Below are positions 1 to 13,762 of a DNA stretch of 64,000 bases, in pieces. The position numbers and the translations under genes are program-made. Source of the DNA: Ceratodon purpureus (Eukaryota > Streptophyta > Bryopsida > Pseudoditrichales > Ditrichaceae); contig CM026421.1 of NCBI GenBank assembly GCA_014871385.1, positions 20,326,865 to 20,390,864 on the forward strand, read 5' to 3'. The first letter of the stretch is position 1, and each line of letters begins with the position of its first letter. The notes beneath the pieces were generated by a model. That model made no database searches. It saw nothing but the letters and a program-made list of their open reading frames with translations, and was not told the origin of the DNA.

Positions 1-2147
1 TTCAGTCAGCAAAAACAGCCTCAATTCTACCTGCTCAATTTAGCAAACCACAGTTTAAAGCATTCACCTAACATCACCTGCAGTTATATTCAACCAAAGT
101 GTCTTGTTGACTTTCCGCAACCTGCAAAAGAGCATAAGTACTTCCATTAAAAGTTGAAAAATTCAGAGTATGAAAAATTGAGTGTTGAAAGAACCCAACT
201 ACAAGACATCCAAACTGGAAGGCATGAACACAGACCAATTAATCACCAAAAAATATAGAATGTGACGAATTGGCACGAAACCGAATCTCCTAACGTATGG
301 TTATCGATATTATTTTGCCTGATTGGCATCACATTCACCGGGTATCAGTTGAGCCTGTAATTCGCTATTAGCATTTTTTCCAATCTGCACTTCCTCGTGT
401 TTGCCCTTCGGGAAGCGCGCAGCCTTACTATCTGGGACCTGAACGGCGCCAGCGCCACACGGTGCTCTTGACTACCTCCACTCACCTGATTTCGCAAAAA
501 TAAGGAAAAATTAAACAGATTACGGACATGGTCTTAGAGATGCCTGGCATCTAAAACAATAGAGTTATCTCAGTTGGCGCTGGCGCCGGTTCTCAGATAA
601 GCCGAGATCATTCCGTTATTTTCCCAGAAATCAATTTGGAGGACCGCGATGGAACTGGAATTCAGCATCTCCTGAATGTCCATTTATTCCATGATTCCGT
701 TGAACGATTATTCTGTCACATCATTACAGCAATAAAAATATATGAAGAATGAAATGTTTTTTAACCATTGCAAGTATCATATATGTAGAAAAGTTCATTT
801 GAGCCACAAGTTACACCAACTTCTTATAAGAAGGAAATATTCTCTGCACACTTATAGAAAAACTTGTTGATCTTAAAAAGACATAATCAGATGTCTGCTC
901 AGACCCTTGGATCCCGACGATTCCGGTCAGGGACCAGAATATTCATTTATGTGACAGGACTAAACTAATTCAATATACGAAAGATAATGATGGTAGAGTC
1001 ATCCAAGCCTTTCAGGACCTCGCCTAGCCTCCTGATCACTATTCGCAACTTTTTTATATAATCAGTTGCACCAAATATTCCCTGCCGTGAACCACCGTGA
1101 AACCAAATATGAACTATCCGAAGCAGTTCCATACTTTGGAAGGATATCTACCCGTTATTTAATTCCTTATTCCCACAAATATTCGGGCAGTAAAGAATGA
1201 CCTAGAACTACGAAGCTTTTAATCAGCTGTTGTTGCACTCTCGGCACTTAGAAGCAATTCCAAGCGTTAGGGCAAACTATCAATATCCTAAAATATTTCG
1301 GTTGTGATAAGTAAACGATTCTATCAAGCACATGCACTCTATGTGAGATTTTCGTGACCGTGTATTCGCACTCTATGCTGTTCATGGACGTCTAAACAAT
1401 ACTTTTCTTATAAATATCTGATACATGCTAGTTATGTATTTAATAAGACCATACAATAACATAGTGACGCTGTATATGCTGTTTTTGAATTTTCATTATC
1501 CATGCGGTCCTGTGAAACTAAGCTAAATAACAACTACGCTTACAACCAGATATTTGCAAATCTGAATGTACGACTTACCTCAAGTCTTAGCATTCGCATA
1601 ATTCAGTCAGCATATTGGTCGACTGCATTTTTGCGCTCCCCATGAATCATACCGATGGCACCATAGGAATGTTCGAATTACGCAACACTATCCAAGATAA
1701 TTAGCAAACTCAATATGAATCCGCAAAAGCAAGCATTCCACGAATAAGTTAAAAATGGCTAAGTAAATACGCAAATTTGTATCCTAAAAGAAAGGACATT
1801 TGCTTATGTAATATGATGTGGTTTAGAACTGGAACAAACCGAGGTGGCCAGCATGCATGTTCCGGAATTCATAATGACAGCACACCCTGCACTACCCAAT
1901 CAGGTCAATACCAAACAAAGCTCTCAATCAAATTGAACTGTGAAGTCATCCATTGCATTTGCACTTCCGACAGACTGTTTCTTTAGATATTAATATCAAA
2001 TACAAATTCGCTTCATCTCTTGATACTAAGATTTGAACAACACTTCCCCGTCATACAGAAGCACAGCCAAATAGTGAATTCAGCAAACATAACATCGCGA
2101 AGAAAAATCACCCGCGAGAAATTAAGCAAAATTTCATTTCCGTAAAC

Positions 2148-2161
2148 TGGCGCCAGCGCCA
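2148..2161. promoter_or_regulatory. Palindrome motif, perfect copy (centre CA)
   Basis: TGGCGC-CA-GCGCCA in spacer about 320 bp downstream of the broken gene that ends at 2485. Role unknown. Confidence 0.7.
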
Positions 2162-2352
2162 ACAGAGCACCCTGCATAATGGGATTGTCGTCTCAAGTAT
2201 CCGCCAAAAAATATTAGTCAATTAGGGTTCCCACGACAGACTCTACTGCTAGATACTTAACATAAAAACGCACTATTGCTGAATTTAAGCACAAGATATG
2301 AAACCCTAATCCTTGGCCATAGCCGCACCAATTGGACTACCATAGCCGTATA

Positions 2353-2366
2353 TGGCGCCGGCGCCA
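2353..2366. promoter_or_regulatory. Palindrome motif, perfect copy (centre CG)
   Basis: TGGCGC-CG-GCGCCA, about 120 bp downstream of the minus-strand stop codon at 2485. The intact paralogue has a copy at almost the same distance (13621-13634), so the site may be ancestral to both genes, perhaps in the 3' UTR. Confidence 0.75.
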
Positions 2367-2484
2367 TTTGCCTGCCTATTCTGGTTAGCACAATCTCAAA
2401 AGCAGTCACACGACTATGACAAGTATAGCCACCAAGACAAATCAATGTAAAACCTGACTTTCAATACTATGCAAACGTTTTTAC

Positions 2485-3117
2485 TCAGTCTAAGCGATCT
2501 AGTGGGGTCACCCAGATCTGCTCTGCGGACCCTTTGCATACACCGCGGACTGACTTTGTCAAGACGTTACGTAGGTTGGCAAGCTCGAGAAGTGACAACA
2601 TCGACATGGGCGAGTTCAGCTCGCGTGATGATAGTGGCGGATGCCGCTTACAATGCACGCAGATTGCCTTGGACTTGACAAAAGCATTTACGTTAGTCTT
2701 GAAATTCTCGAAGGGGTCCGCTTTTCCGTAGAAGGGGTGGCCGGGGTCAATCTCAACCGGCGAATATCCTGGAAAATGATACGGTTAGTTCGCAAATTGA
2801 TGACTGGAGAGTTCAGGAATGGCAAAACATGATACAGACAACAAACCTTGATCTGAATTTTTAAGTACTATGTAGAGGCTTACCTGAACCAGTCGAATTT
2901 TGGCGATATAGGTCCGCTTCCGACCTCGCTAGTCGCCACGCTGCCCATTCTGCAGAGTTTTCGATACTAGATTTCCACAAGGACGACACCGCCAACACCT
3001 CCGAAGCCTCTGCACCAGCCTCCTTTATCACTTTCCTCTTTGATTCAAAGGAGCCCTAAGCTTCGGCAGGAAGCTCCGCACCACAAGTTCATCAGGTATA
3101 CCAGCAATGAATTGCAT
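2485..3117 (-). pseudogene. Broken paralogue of the gene at 13763-14388 (F-box-like family, tentative)
   Basis: Exon 1 runs 3117-2884 and exon 2 2768-2485, with a phase-1 intron at the same place as in the copy at 13763-14388. Exon 2 is intact and closely similar to that copy: it shares the stretches NAFVKSKA, RHPPLS, LRNVLTKS and the identical ending QIWVTPLDRLD. Exon 1 begins MQFIAGIPDELVVRSFLPKL, matching MTFIDGIPEEVVVKVLLPKL of the paralogue. It then loses frame after about 29 codons, where a short segment matching the paralogue's ECDCGT region is missing, and reaches TGA. The matching reading frame resumes downstream (ENSAEWAAWRLAR). Host gene family of unknown function; the N-terminal LP-like helix pattern vaguely recalls an F-box. 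I call it a pseudogene because no splice choice seen restores the frame. Confidence 0.75.
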
Positions 3118-6100
3118 ATTGACTACTTCAGATAAACTATCCTCCGAGACAAAATACTCCTAAATCACTCAAATTGGACTTAGTCTGTGGTATGGACCCA
3201 AAGAGCAAAGAGAGAAAGCTAATAAGTGGAACCTAATCTTGTGTACTCCCATCTAATGAGTCGTCTCGAGCTATTGTTAAGTAATACTGATTAATCATAA
3301 TCCCCGAAGGTGGGTTTCTGTTGGTCCACCCCTTTCTGAGCTAGTGATAATCAAAAAACTTTAGAGCTATCTACGATAATAATCGAAATGAATTTCTTAT
3401 GGTTCAAATTCAGAAATGATGACTTTTTGATCTAGGTTCATGATTTGACATTTGAATTTCAGCTTTAGCACGATTATAGGTTAAACATAATAAGGAAGTT
3501 TAGAACTAAGTTTCTATTATTTATACTATGATGTTCATCGGACAAGTGTATTATAGAAGTACTCGCTTATGGAAAGAGTATCCAATGTGAAAGCATCAGA
3601 TAATATTGTACGTGAAAGAATAATTCTTTTCGCACTATTTGATTGAAAAAAAAAAAAAAAAAAAAAAAAAAAGGAGAGAAAAAGAATAATGCTCTGAGTA
3701 ATGTGATGCAATGTAAGGTGGGTAAAATTGGGCAATATTCCAAGAAAATCTGACCTTAGTACCAAGGCAAAATCAAATTTCTTTCTCAAATGAAAGGGCA
3801 GGTATTACCTCAATTTTAAAGGTTGTTATTGCTCGTTTTCGATATATGAGTTCCTTGTTCCAAACAGAAAAAAAAAAGAAAAAAAACAAATCCAAAAATT
3901 AAGTAAATATTACCTCTATACAGGTTCATCTTACAAATCAAGACCTGGATATGTTAGACACAAGTGAATAGATATTTGAATCAAATGAAATTGAATTATG
4001 AAGATTAGCATTATATTAAATTAGGAAAGTTGTATTAAGAATAAATAATCCAATCGCCAAGACGGAGTGGTGCGATTACCGAAGTTATGCTGGTGAAAAT
4101 GTATTAATTGCCAATATGTTATAACAAAAACTCGTGCTAGTAAAGCACTAGAACAAGATGACTTTCAAAGTGAGCATGAATGACACACCTCTTCAAGAAG
4201 CTGAATATTAAATAAATATGTATATTAAAAGTAATATACTTATCATTTAAAATTTTGAATAATAAAAGTGGATATAATGGTGGTTTTTATGCAATAATAA
4301 AATGTAAGACTTTTGAAATCATGTATCATATAAATAAATGAAAATACACATGTTTCTCTTATTGGTTAAATAACATATTTTATGAAGAAGTAATCAATTT
4401 TAAAGGATGGTAGCTCAAGTAAGAGTAATTCCGCTAGTTCCGATAACGAATGTATTATCGTCCACGCGCTCTTGTCGCTTCTAGAAACCTTTACTTGATC
4501 CATACGCCAAGGAATAGTCCTATGAAGGATATGGATTGAGCAAAACGAACTCGTGTTCCATGTGAGTCCGTGGGCCTTTGTAGTGCTTAAAAGCCATCCC
4601 TGGATCTCTTTGTGGATCTGGCGTTCAATGCCCGACACACATAGCTTAGATTCTCTCCCATCATTCATAAGAAATTTCGTCGGCGTCCACATCGTTCATA
4701 GCTAATGAATCCACCACAACACCTTCTTTATGTATGATGACTGCGGAATACATTGAAATTACTAATGGCCACCGCTAGACCGCTTTGTTACATGTTAGCT
4801 CGTTCTTACTAGATAGGATACTTGAACAGCTATTTATCACGTGTTTCAAAATTAAATAGATTAGATTTGCGCCTAGCCTTGTGTGCTTATTTGCACGGTC
4901 GTGCGTTTGTTTTATTATTTAGTGGAATAAATTGACCATTTGCTTCAGAAAAGAAAAAAAAACAAAAAGCGGCAGCGAGTTAAAATGATTAATCTATGAA
5001 ATTGTTAATCTATTTCTGACACCATTGCGCTACCAAGACAATGCAGGCAAGTTGCATGAATGATTGTTTCTGATAACCTTTTCTCAGATGACCTAGACTT
5101 GGTCAATTGCAATGACTATAGCTACTTCAAGTTTCTCAAATGAAAACGCTAGTTTTTCGTACAGTGCGGTTAATATTGCAGACCTTATGGTTTTGACATA
5201 AAAATGAATTTAAGACATAAAAAATTCATTGTAATCAATCTAATAACATATAAAATAAACAAATTTATATACAATCTTAATATAAATATGTTTTGTAGTA
5301 GTCGTTCATAATATATTGTCTTTAAATCAATCCAAAAATCATTCATAACTCAATCCAAAAATTAATAGTGCAACTATTTCTTATAAGTTTAATAGATATT
5401 AATTTAAACCAGACAAGTAATTAAAATGAAAAATAAATTATCATGTTTAGTCTTTTAATTTTCAAACTGTATATAAAATAAATTTTTCATGGCTTTTGTT
5501 AATACACATATAAAATGATTACAAACGACTATTACCTTGTTTATTTAAAACCTAAATTAATAAAGTTATTTTATTGAAGATTTAAAGTAATAATTACACA
5601 ACAAAAAAAAATTTAAGTATACGTTTATAAAGTTAAATTATGCTTATTAGTGTTATTAATTAATTAATTACGGCAAACTAAACCAATCCTAGTTAATTTG
5701 TATATATTTTGATTGATTTATCCAAAGTATTTGAATTTAACTAAAATTGGATTTTAATTAGTTTTATACAAAGTCTTAAGGCACATTAAGACAAAGTCTT
5801 GTGGTTTATAAATTGTATAAAATTACAATTCATGGTTTATTTATTAAACTTCATATGATTTTTTAAAATCAACGATCAATTTACAAAAACCATGAATTAA
5901 AGAACGTAGATGTCATTTTGTTTAGTTTAAAGTTATATATACATTTATCATATTAATATGTGTATAATTTTTTTTTATATATCTTTATAAAGTAATGTAT
6001 GCAATTGGTGAAAAATAAATGAATATCATCAAAATACTAATGATACTCGATTATACCATTTCATTTGCGTTACATTCTACTATGTTTTTTGAACTTTAAA

Positions 6101-9100
6101 TACATATTGTATTTTTGGTTGCATTAAAATATACATACGATTAGTACGCAAGGGTGTATAATAATTCTCGTTGAGGTTAACGAACCAAACAATGTTTTAA
6201 ATTATTATGCACTTTAAAAACTATTATTTTCACAATATGTATAAATATAATTTTCACAAGTTTATTTTACAATGTACAGTACAAAAACAAAGTGTGAAAG
6301 TAAAGTGCAGATCAGCTGTTATTCGAATTCATTAATTTTTTTTTATTATTTGCTTACTCTCTTTTACGTTATATTTCATTCGTAGATAATTGTTTACATA
6401 ATCATATTTATTATCTCTAAATAAAGTAATCTTTGACAAATTTGTGCAATTTATAACCACTTATAGATTGACGTATTATGTTTTGAATTTATTTTTGCAG
6501 CCTTTAAGTTTATCTTGATCAAGCGATGAAGCAAGTACTCGATCTTTTTCATAATATTGCAATGTTTTGTTTTAACGACTTTGTCAATTTGACATTAATA
6601 GATGCTTATAAACGTACAATTGTACTATAGTCATGTATGTTTTTAGTACTATAAACATTGTAATTTGAATACTTTGTAGCTCTTTAGAATTTGAACACTA
6701 CGATATTTATTGAAATTTGAATACTTTATTGCTCATTAAAATTTAAGGTTATGTTGCTATTGTAATGTACTGCCCATATGCAATGCATATTTCTATCAAA
6801 CACCAGATTAATCTTAAAAATTGTTTAATCTTAAAAATCTTATTATATTTTGCATTGAACAATAATAAATAAAAACCTTGTTTTAAATTTACAATTATAA
6901 GTTTAAGAAAGGAATTAATTTTGTATAATTAATATCTTTTTGTTTTTTTACAATACTCTACAAAATACGAAAAATACGCATTTGCATTAAATTTACTTAA
7001 CAAAAAAAATAAAATAAGTAGCCTTTCATAACACCTTATATGTTTTATAAAACACTTTAAATACATTGTTTCGCGTTTTTACGAAATTATATGATAATGA
7101 ATATTTCGTACATGTGGAATTCAAATTCTTGGATAGCATTTTTGAAATGTTTTGGTTTGGGGGAAAACTTTCGTTGATTTATTACAATACTTTGAAAGAG
7201 TTTGAGCCAACTTTAGACACCACCTCTTGAACCATAACAGACGGATTGCCAGGTAGCAACCTTCCCTCCCAATGTGACACGTATTGAAAAGTCATTCTAA
7301 GCAAATTACAGGTCTTTTTAAGCAATGTACTTCTAAATAAACCAAATATATCTGAACTCGTAGATTACAATAAAAATCTTTTTAAATTATGCTACGTCTT
7401 TAGTTTAGTTTGACGATTTTTGTTGTAAGGCTTTATATTATTTAATATTATTTAAGAATGCTTTTCCTTGTTTAAAAAGAAAATTAATAACATTAAAAAA
7501 GAATTAAATGATAACCTATTAATGCATTAAAACTAGCTACGTATTTGAAACACTATTTAAACTTTGTATTGATCCGAATTTTTATTACAATTTGGAGAAA
7601 AAAAACGAAATACAATCATCTAAACTATCAATTAACATTATTAATGGTATATTATGTGAACCGGAGCTAATTATAATTAGAAAACGTACAATTTTTTAAA
7701 TTTTAAATCACAACATATTCTGCGTATTAATGATATGTTGACGTTAAACAATTCATTACATAATTCATGACCAATGGTCTTTTTCTCACATAGGTGCTCT
7801 TGCAACCTAGGTTTTCATATTGTTGTATATCGTTTATATGATAACTAGTACTTGAATTGTAAGCTGCATTTTGGTATAGTTCACCTACTTAGAGTCACGT
7901 TATCTACTAATATGGCAAAAATAATAAATGTATTTCCTATAAATATTTAATGAAGATTTGAAATACCTGACGATTTTTCATAGGTTTAAGAATTGAGTAA
8001 GTAACAAATTTAATTAAAGTATCTAAGTGTTATATGATATGCAAATTAATAGCATTTTTTATGTATATTTAGAATTGTCCGTAATTTAAAAAATAAAAGA
8101 CAATAAAGCTTTAATCGGAATTTTATTAATGATATTGATCTTTAATTACTACAGATAAAAATTAAAAAAAATGTAATTGTGTTTTATTTTATATAATTGC
8201 AAAAAAATTTAAACAATTATTATTCCAATTAACTTCAATTATTGTTCAATTTAACTTCAATTAGTATATAAAACCTGAACTAAATTCTTTAAATTCAGTT
8301 GCACCTGTATTTTTGCCAAAATAAATTTAACATAATTTGTTTTATGCTCATTAGCTTAAAGATTTTTCTTTTATATTGTATTTAAAAAACATACGTTATA
8401 ATTATAAGAAGTATAATTTTTTATTAAAAGTAGATTATAACGGCCTAAAATAGTTATTATTGGCTTTATATTACACATAAGAAAATCTTAATTTTTCAAT
8501 GCTACACATTATGGTTCACATTTTACACATTATTTGTAATTTTAATATAATTAAAAGGCAATGATAGATCTATAGTATACAAATGATTAGAGACTGTGAC
8601 TACCTTTAATGTTTATGCTCTGCTTTAAAAGCTTTCGAGGATTTATGATTTTTTTAAAAACAAATTTTTAGTTATTTATGTCAAAGTAAAGACTCGTGGA
8701 AATTAAAACAATAGAATAAATTTGTTTTATTCAATTTATATGCGTTACAAGAATATAAAGATTGATAAATCTTACAAAGAAAATTACTGCTCTTGAAGAT
8801 ATATCAATAGCTCTTTATTAATGAATAACAGCAACCATCAATATCATGCACCTTAGGTACTTACTACAATAATTCAAATTTGTACTTAGTGACTTGATAC
8901 AACATTATAAACCTGATGAAAAATTATCATTTTTTAAAAATTTAAAGCATGGATTATTACTGTTGTAATACATCTTAATTATCAAATCAGGTGTGTGAAG
9001 CATTAAAGTTTTGTGAAGTATTAAAGATTACTTCGATTTGTTTCATTTTTATTTATATTTGCTATTTAATATTTTTTATGACTAATGGTAAACTTTCACT

Positions 9101-11340
9101 ACTAAAAGCTAATTTCAAAGATATACAACATTGGAGAACGTAGACACTTTGGTAGTGCTTGCAAATTAAGTAAAAAATCTCAATTCAAAGTGCAACAGCA
9201 AGATGTTTCCACCACTACATTGATATTCCACCACTATTAAGTGTTCGCATATGAATTTACTGGTGTGGAGTTGATATGATTGATTGTGTCGTGGACATCG
9301 CATTGCAGAAATGCGACGAGGAGAGTTTACGTTGGGTGGTTGAAAGGCAGCTGGGTTGAGAAATTCTAGCCATTTATATCATTTGCAATTGATATATTTT
9401 TGAATCAAAATTGATTAAATGAAGAACAATTAATAATTTTGAAAATTGACTATCATTTAGAATGCCATATTTTTGTACCACATATAATGAAAATTGTAGA
9501 TTTATAATTAATTTAATTTAATTTATGACGAATAATGGTTTTGTTAATTAATTGATATTTGTTTTAAAATCATCTCAGACAAAGAGAATTCATAATAATT
9601 GTAGAGTACACTCATAGATCATATAATGTTTAGCATAGATGAATTTGACTCTAGGTACCATATTAGTTACCTTGATAACAGAGTATAATAAAATTTAAAA
9701 ATACGATTAAGGAAACCTTAAACCGAAAAAATCAAGTAGCGGCCATGGTTTTACGCCATTAATTCATACTAGCTAGAACTGTTTCAATTTTAGGTGTTAA
9801 TCGAAATTTTAGATTGGATTGGAATAAATATTTGTCAATCACCAATTCAATTGTTTTGCAATGGCATTAAAGATCATCAGAACAAAGAATATTCTGTTTC
9901 AGTTGTGTAAAGAGGAGGCACGAGTAACCGACCATTTAAGAGATTTGACACTAAGATTGGATGTGTTTAGGTTGTGGGAGATTTTTCCTTGAAGTTGTGA
10001 GAAATGCAACTCTAAATGTCACGTTTACTTCAATATTTAATTTACTATGAATTTTGAAAGAATTACCAATATGAATTACCAATATGTAGGCCCACCTAAA
10101 TCCGACCACCATGACACCAAAACTTAATTACTGTGCTTCAATTAGAAGATTCCCTTCGATTCCATTTCTACGAACTATGCTTGATAAGTTCTTCTAGATC
10201 TCCTCAGATTTGAACAAAAAGTGGTTGGAAATGGAGATTGGAAATGGAGCAGTGTACTCATTAGTTATGGGTGCATGGCCGGCTATGGGTGCATGGTCGG
10301 CTATGGGCGCATGGGCGGCTATGGTTGCCTCCAACTTATATCTAGAGATGTTATAATACACAAACACTATTTACCTTTTTAACTTTGATAATGCACCCAA
10401 ATTCAGGATTTACGATTGACTCTCCAACGCTAGACTGTGGCACATTCTGGTTGCTCTTCGTCGGTTTATAGTTCAGATTGGTTGAACTGATAATAGTAGT
10501 TGGCAAAAGGGTCAATTTCTTATCTTGCCTGCTGACCGTGCACACCATTGCCTTGCACAATGTGATTTCTTTTCTCTGCAATAGAATTTCACCATTTCAA
10601 TCAAGAAAGGAAAAAATAAAAGAAAAAAAAACAAGAATTGCTGAATGTGTCTCTTTGGTAGTCGTTAGCAGCGTTGAATCAGGTAATTGTTTGATTAAGG
10701 AGCCATGGTAAGTCGCTAATCCGAGAAGGAAGTATATTAAGGAGTAGCAGAAGTGATCATCACGAAAAGCGTGCGGATCATAAGCCGTAGGAGAACTGAA
10801 GGAAATTACCCCCGGAGGCTGAATGATTTACAGCAGCACTATACCTGTTAAATCCGGAGGTCTGTCATTCACATGTCTATTAATATAAGCTCGTAAGCTC
10901 GATGTTTATCATTTGTATGATTTAAATATACCATATAGTTGCTTGTTAAGACTTGATCATGTGATTATCTCGGTATTTAGTCATCATGAATTTAGGAAAA
11001 ATATAAAGAGAAAAATTATAATTAGACTTATAAACTAAACTTGGACAATTCGTTTTAGATGTATGGTTCATGATTATTATAAAGCTAACGAGCAGATTAT
11101 CACATTCAGACTTATCTTTTTGCTCAGTAGATCTTATTCGTATACAATCTTGTAAAAATTCATCGGCATCTGTCTTGAATCGGTATTTTGAATTGGTTTA
11201 TACACCATCGAGATACACACCACCAATGCTCCCGGATTATCAATAAGGTGGATGGCTTCATGATTCTCGACCGAATGTTTCTGTCGTATAACAAGGAACT
11301 AGTGGGACGCCGCTGCGAAATTTTGTATAGGCATATTGGG
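3118..11340. other. Long A+T-dominated block without recognisable genes
   Basis: From about 3,300 to 10,300 the sequence is dominated by A and T, with many homopolymer runs (for example an A run at 3646-3672), no ORF that looks coding and no copy of the palindrome motif. Islands of more balanced composition lie at about 4,400-4,800 and 9,180-9,360 and may be gene remnants, but I could not identify them. The flanks on both sides carry the motif and members of one gene family, so the block may be a nested insertion or a heterochromatic spacer. No terminal repeats or target duplication were found by eye. Confidence 0.6.
10266..10329 (+). repeat. 18-bp minisatellite, about 3.5 copies
   Basis: The unit TATGGGTGCATGGCCGGC is repeated about three and a half times with single-base changes between copies. 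It lies at the border where A+T-dominated DNA gives way to more balanced sequence. Confidence 0.8.
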
Positions 11341-11347
11341 TGACAAT

Positions 11348-11361
11348 TGGCGCTGGCGCCA
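11348..11361. promoter_or_regulatory. Palindrome motif, perfect copy (centre TG)
   Basis: TGGCGC-TG-GCGCCA in spacer DNA; nearest gene model ends at 12041. Confidence 0.7.
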
Positions 11362-11843
11362 TTACATCCTCTCATAAGAAAAAAGGTCGGCAAACGATGA
11401 TCATGGATATTCTTCTCACGGACTTAACATGAGTATCTTGAAATGATTATCTAGTCCCACCAAGCGGGATACTTGAACCTGTCCATTGGTCGGCTCTTTC
11501 ACGCTCTGGACAAGGCTCCCATGAAGGCTGGGTGTGTATCTGTCACTTGCAATAGTTTACGTCGTTTTCTTCAAAAGGAAATCATGTGATTCTCACCTAG
11601 TTATGTCATACTTTGAATGATCATACGCATTTTTTGCCGATGATGGATCATCATTGGTCCGATTCAAGATGTGCAGAGGTGCAGCCTTGTGAAGATTGAT
11701 TTCCAAGGTCTACTCCCGGCATCACTGCTTTGATTCAAGATATGCAAAGGTGCTGCTCTGTAAAAGTCGGAACTACCATGGATCAGTAGCCCGCAAGACA
11801 TGATTTAAATTAGCAGTGCGTAATTACAGATTACGTGAACAAT

Positions 11844-11857
11844 TGGCGCCCGCGCCA
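11844..11857. promoter_or_regulatory. Palindrome motif, perfect copy (centre CC)
   Basis: TGGCGC-CC-GCGCCA, 184 bp downstream of the stop codon at 12041. One of several copies that sit 40-300 bp past a stop codon. Confidence 0.7.
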
Positions 11858-12040
11858 TACAATTGCGCCTCGGGTACGTAATCCACAAACATGCAACAAC
11901 CAACGGAACTACTCAGGAACGTAAGTCGGTGGACTCTAATCATTAGCGAGAAGGCGAGTATCTCAAACACGAATTACAAATTGAGAGTCATATTAAAAAA
12001 GCGTTAAGGCGTTTAAATCAACAGAAGAGCCTAACTTTGA

Positions 12041-12592
12041 CTATATAGACTGCTTCGGAGAAGAGCTACGCTCTTCACATGGATCCCCTAAGTCTTTGTT
12101 GCCGTGGTCAACAGGATATCTACAAAGATTCTTGAAAACCTGGTCCGCTAATAGTGGCTCAGATGGGCTTGATTCCTCTAGTGATAGACTTCTGCTAAAG
12201 TTGTATCGCAGTTGCTCCGCTAGTTTAATAGTCGTTGGGCCAGCAAACTCTTTCTCCACAAGCCGTTGCTTACGTCTCCGGTAAACTACTGTAGGACAAG
12301 CCCGCTTCAAAGTCTTTGGCGGGATGAAGGAACCGTCGGAGCCTGAAATTGGTGCTGCTAGGTGAGCGCCGCCCACTGAGGGGATCTTGGAAACTGCATG
12401 ATCTAATGGTGAGGGCCCGTCTAACGTTGTGACGAGCTGAACTAGTACGTTGGCACAATCTGTATCCGCCAGCTTCTCCGCGTCAGGGAGGCTGCCCATG
12501 TCTGTAGCTCGTTCAACGGAGGATACGTCCTGCACTACTTGACCGGATGGCATTGCATCGGCTTTCTCAATCATCACTGAAACGTCACTCAT
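12041..12592 (-). CDS. Unrecognised small protein, 183 aa
   Basis: Single open frame from ATG at 12592 to a stop at 12041. The product is acidic and Ser/Pro-rich with a short basic patch near residues 104-112 (YRRRKQRL) that could be a nuclear signal. No transmembrane segment, signal peptide or known domain is visible, and low-complexity Ser/Glu stretches near residues 133-145 suggest much disorder. It lies in the motif-marked block, same strand as the three gene models that follow it upstream, with a perfect palindrome 184 bp past its stop. It could be one exon of a longer gene. Coding status rests on length and amino-acid composition only. Confidence 0.45.
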   Translation of the reverse strand: MSDVSVMIEKADAMPSGQVVQDVSSVERATDMGSLPDAEKLADTDCANVLVQLVTTLDGPSPLDHAVSKIPSVGGAHLAAPISGSDGSFIPPKTLKRACPTVVYRRRKQRLVEKEFAGPTTIKLAEQLRYNFSRSLSLEESSPSEPLLADQVFKNLCRYPVDHGNKDLGDPCEERSSSPKQSI

Positions 12593-13762
12593 GATCGCTC
12601 AACTTTTCCTCTAGAATTCACTCCCAGCTCTGAAGGGGACCTTTGGCGAGATCAAGCAACCACCAACAATGGCCAAACCCGGAAGTGCACACAGAAGAAA
12701 CTATTGCTGGTGACATTGACTTATATGCGATGATAAGATGTCCATTTGGTTTCGTATAAATGCTGTGAGTTTTGGCGTCTTCCCGTATCGGCCTTGAGTA
12801 GTCTTGGGGAAAATTCGATCGCCACATTAATATCCAACGATCATGTTTAGTTGGTGGACACTGTTCTCGCCGGCGCAATCAATTGTTGCGTGCATCGAGA
12901 CCTGAGTTACTCTGCCGTTCACAATCAGTGTCAAAATGCGACATTTGAATAGCCGTCATATTTTCTAATGTCAGTCGATAGGTTCCTATGAAAATAACTA
13001 ATCTACGACTCCAACTAAGTTAAGATTCCTCGTCATTGATATTGTGCTTTCTCAGTATAATTTCTTGTATCAGTTCAAATGAGAGGAATTAACTGCAAAG
13101 GTTGCCATCTTAATTGTCTGTATGAGGCGTAGCAGTGTCTAGAATATCCAGCATCTAACTAAAGAAGAACACAACACAAGCCTCAGTTTTAGTACTGGTC
13201 AATGACAATGCCTCGACTTTTATGATCCTTCGGTGAAGAAGAAGGCCAATTTAATTTCCCAAATTGGTAATCTGTTTTCAGTATAATATTATAGTTTGGC
13301 GTAATGTATCTATAATAGCGTTCAAGATGAACCGATATGTGTGTTGACTGATACTTTGGATATCAGGAGGAATATTCATTTTGACACCAGACAAACTGGC
13401 CAGAGTTTAGAAATTTAGATTTATTGAGAATATTGAAACGAAGTTAGCATTAAGAAAACCAGTAAAGTGCCCCATTTGATTGTGCAATTGACATTTGAAA
13501 GTATCGAGTGATAAATAAATTGAAGATCATTTAGATTGAAATGATCATATCCCTTCAACTCAGGGCTTAGTCACTGTTCAAATTGGGCACAGAAAATGAA
13601 GGCACAGTGCTTATCAAGAATGGCGCCGGCGCCAAATGCCAAGAGCGGATTAAAACCACAGGTTGTTCTAGCTCCAGCGAATTGTGTCGGTTGCTAACAC
13701 AATATCAAGTGAGTTCTAGAGCAAACATTCTAGATTACTGGATTACCGATCTAGTCTAACGA
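12593..13762. other. Spacer between two minus-strand genes
   Basis: Contains short ORFs (the longest 86 codons at 12618-12878, minus) with no recognisable content, a weak motif relative near 12868 and a perfect palindrome at 13621-13634. Confidence 0.5.
13621..13634. promoter_or_regulatory. Palindrome motif, perfect copy (centre CG)
   Basis: TGGCGC-CG-GCGCCA, about 129 bp downstream of the stop of the gene at 13763. The broken paralogue has its own copy about 120 bp past its stop. Confidence 0.75.

Larger units (their letters stand above)
1..2484. other. Non-coding stretch with four palindrome motifs
   Basis: No open reading frame here looks like a gene; the longest are about 65 codons with no recognisable content. 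The stretch holds four copies of the 14-bp inverted repeat TGGCGCNNGCGCCA: 444-457 and 575-588 with one mismatch each, 2148-2161 and 2353-2366 perfect. The last lies about 120 bp downstream of the stop codon of the broken gene at 2485-3117. Confidence 0.6.
11341..12040. other. Spacer with two perfect palindrome motifs
   Basis: No coding sequence supported. Perfect motif copies lie at 11348-11361 (centre TG) and 11844-11857 (centre CC). The second is 184 bp downstream of the stop of the minus-strand gene at 12041. Confidence 0.6.

Noticed and set aside
4366-4692. 108-codon minus-strand ORF in the A+T-rich block
   Set aside because: No recognisable domain and no splice context; perhaps a gene remnant, but nothing supports a call.
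7110-7260. Short stretches resembling 18S rRNA words
   Set aside because: Only isolated words such as AATTCTTGGAT match; order and spacing do not fit an rRNA gene.
12618-12878. 86-codon minus-strand ORF
   Set aside because: Short, no domain, no clear relation to its neighbours.
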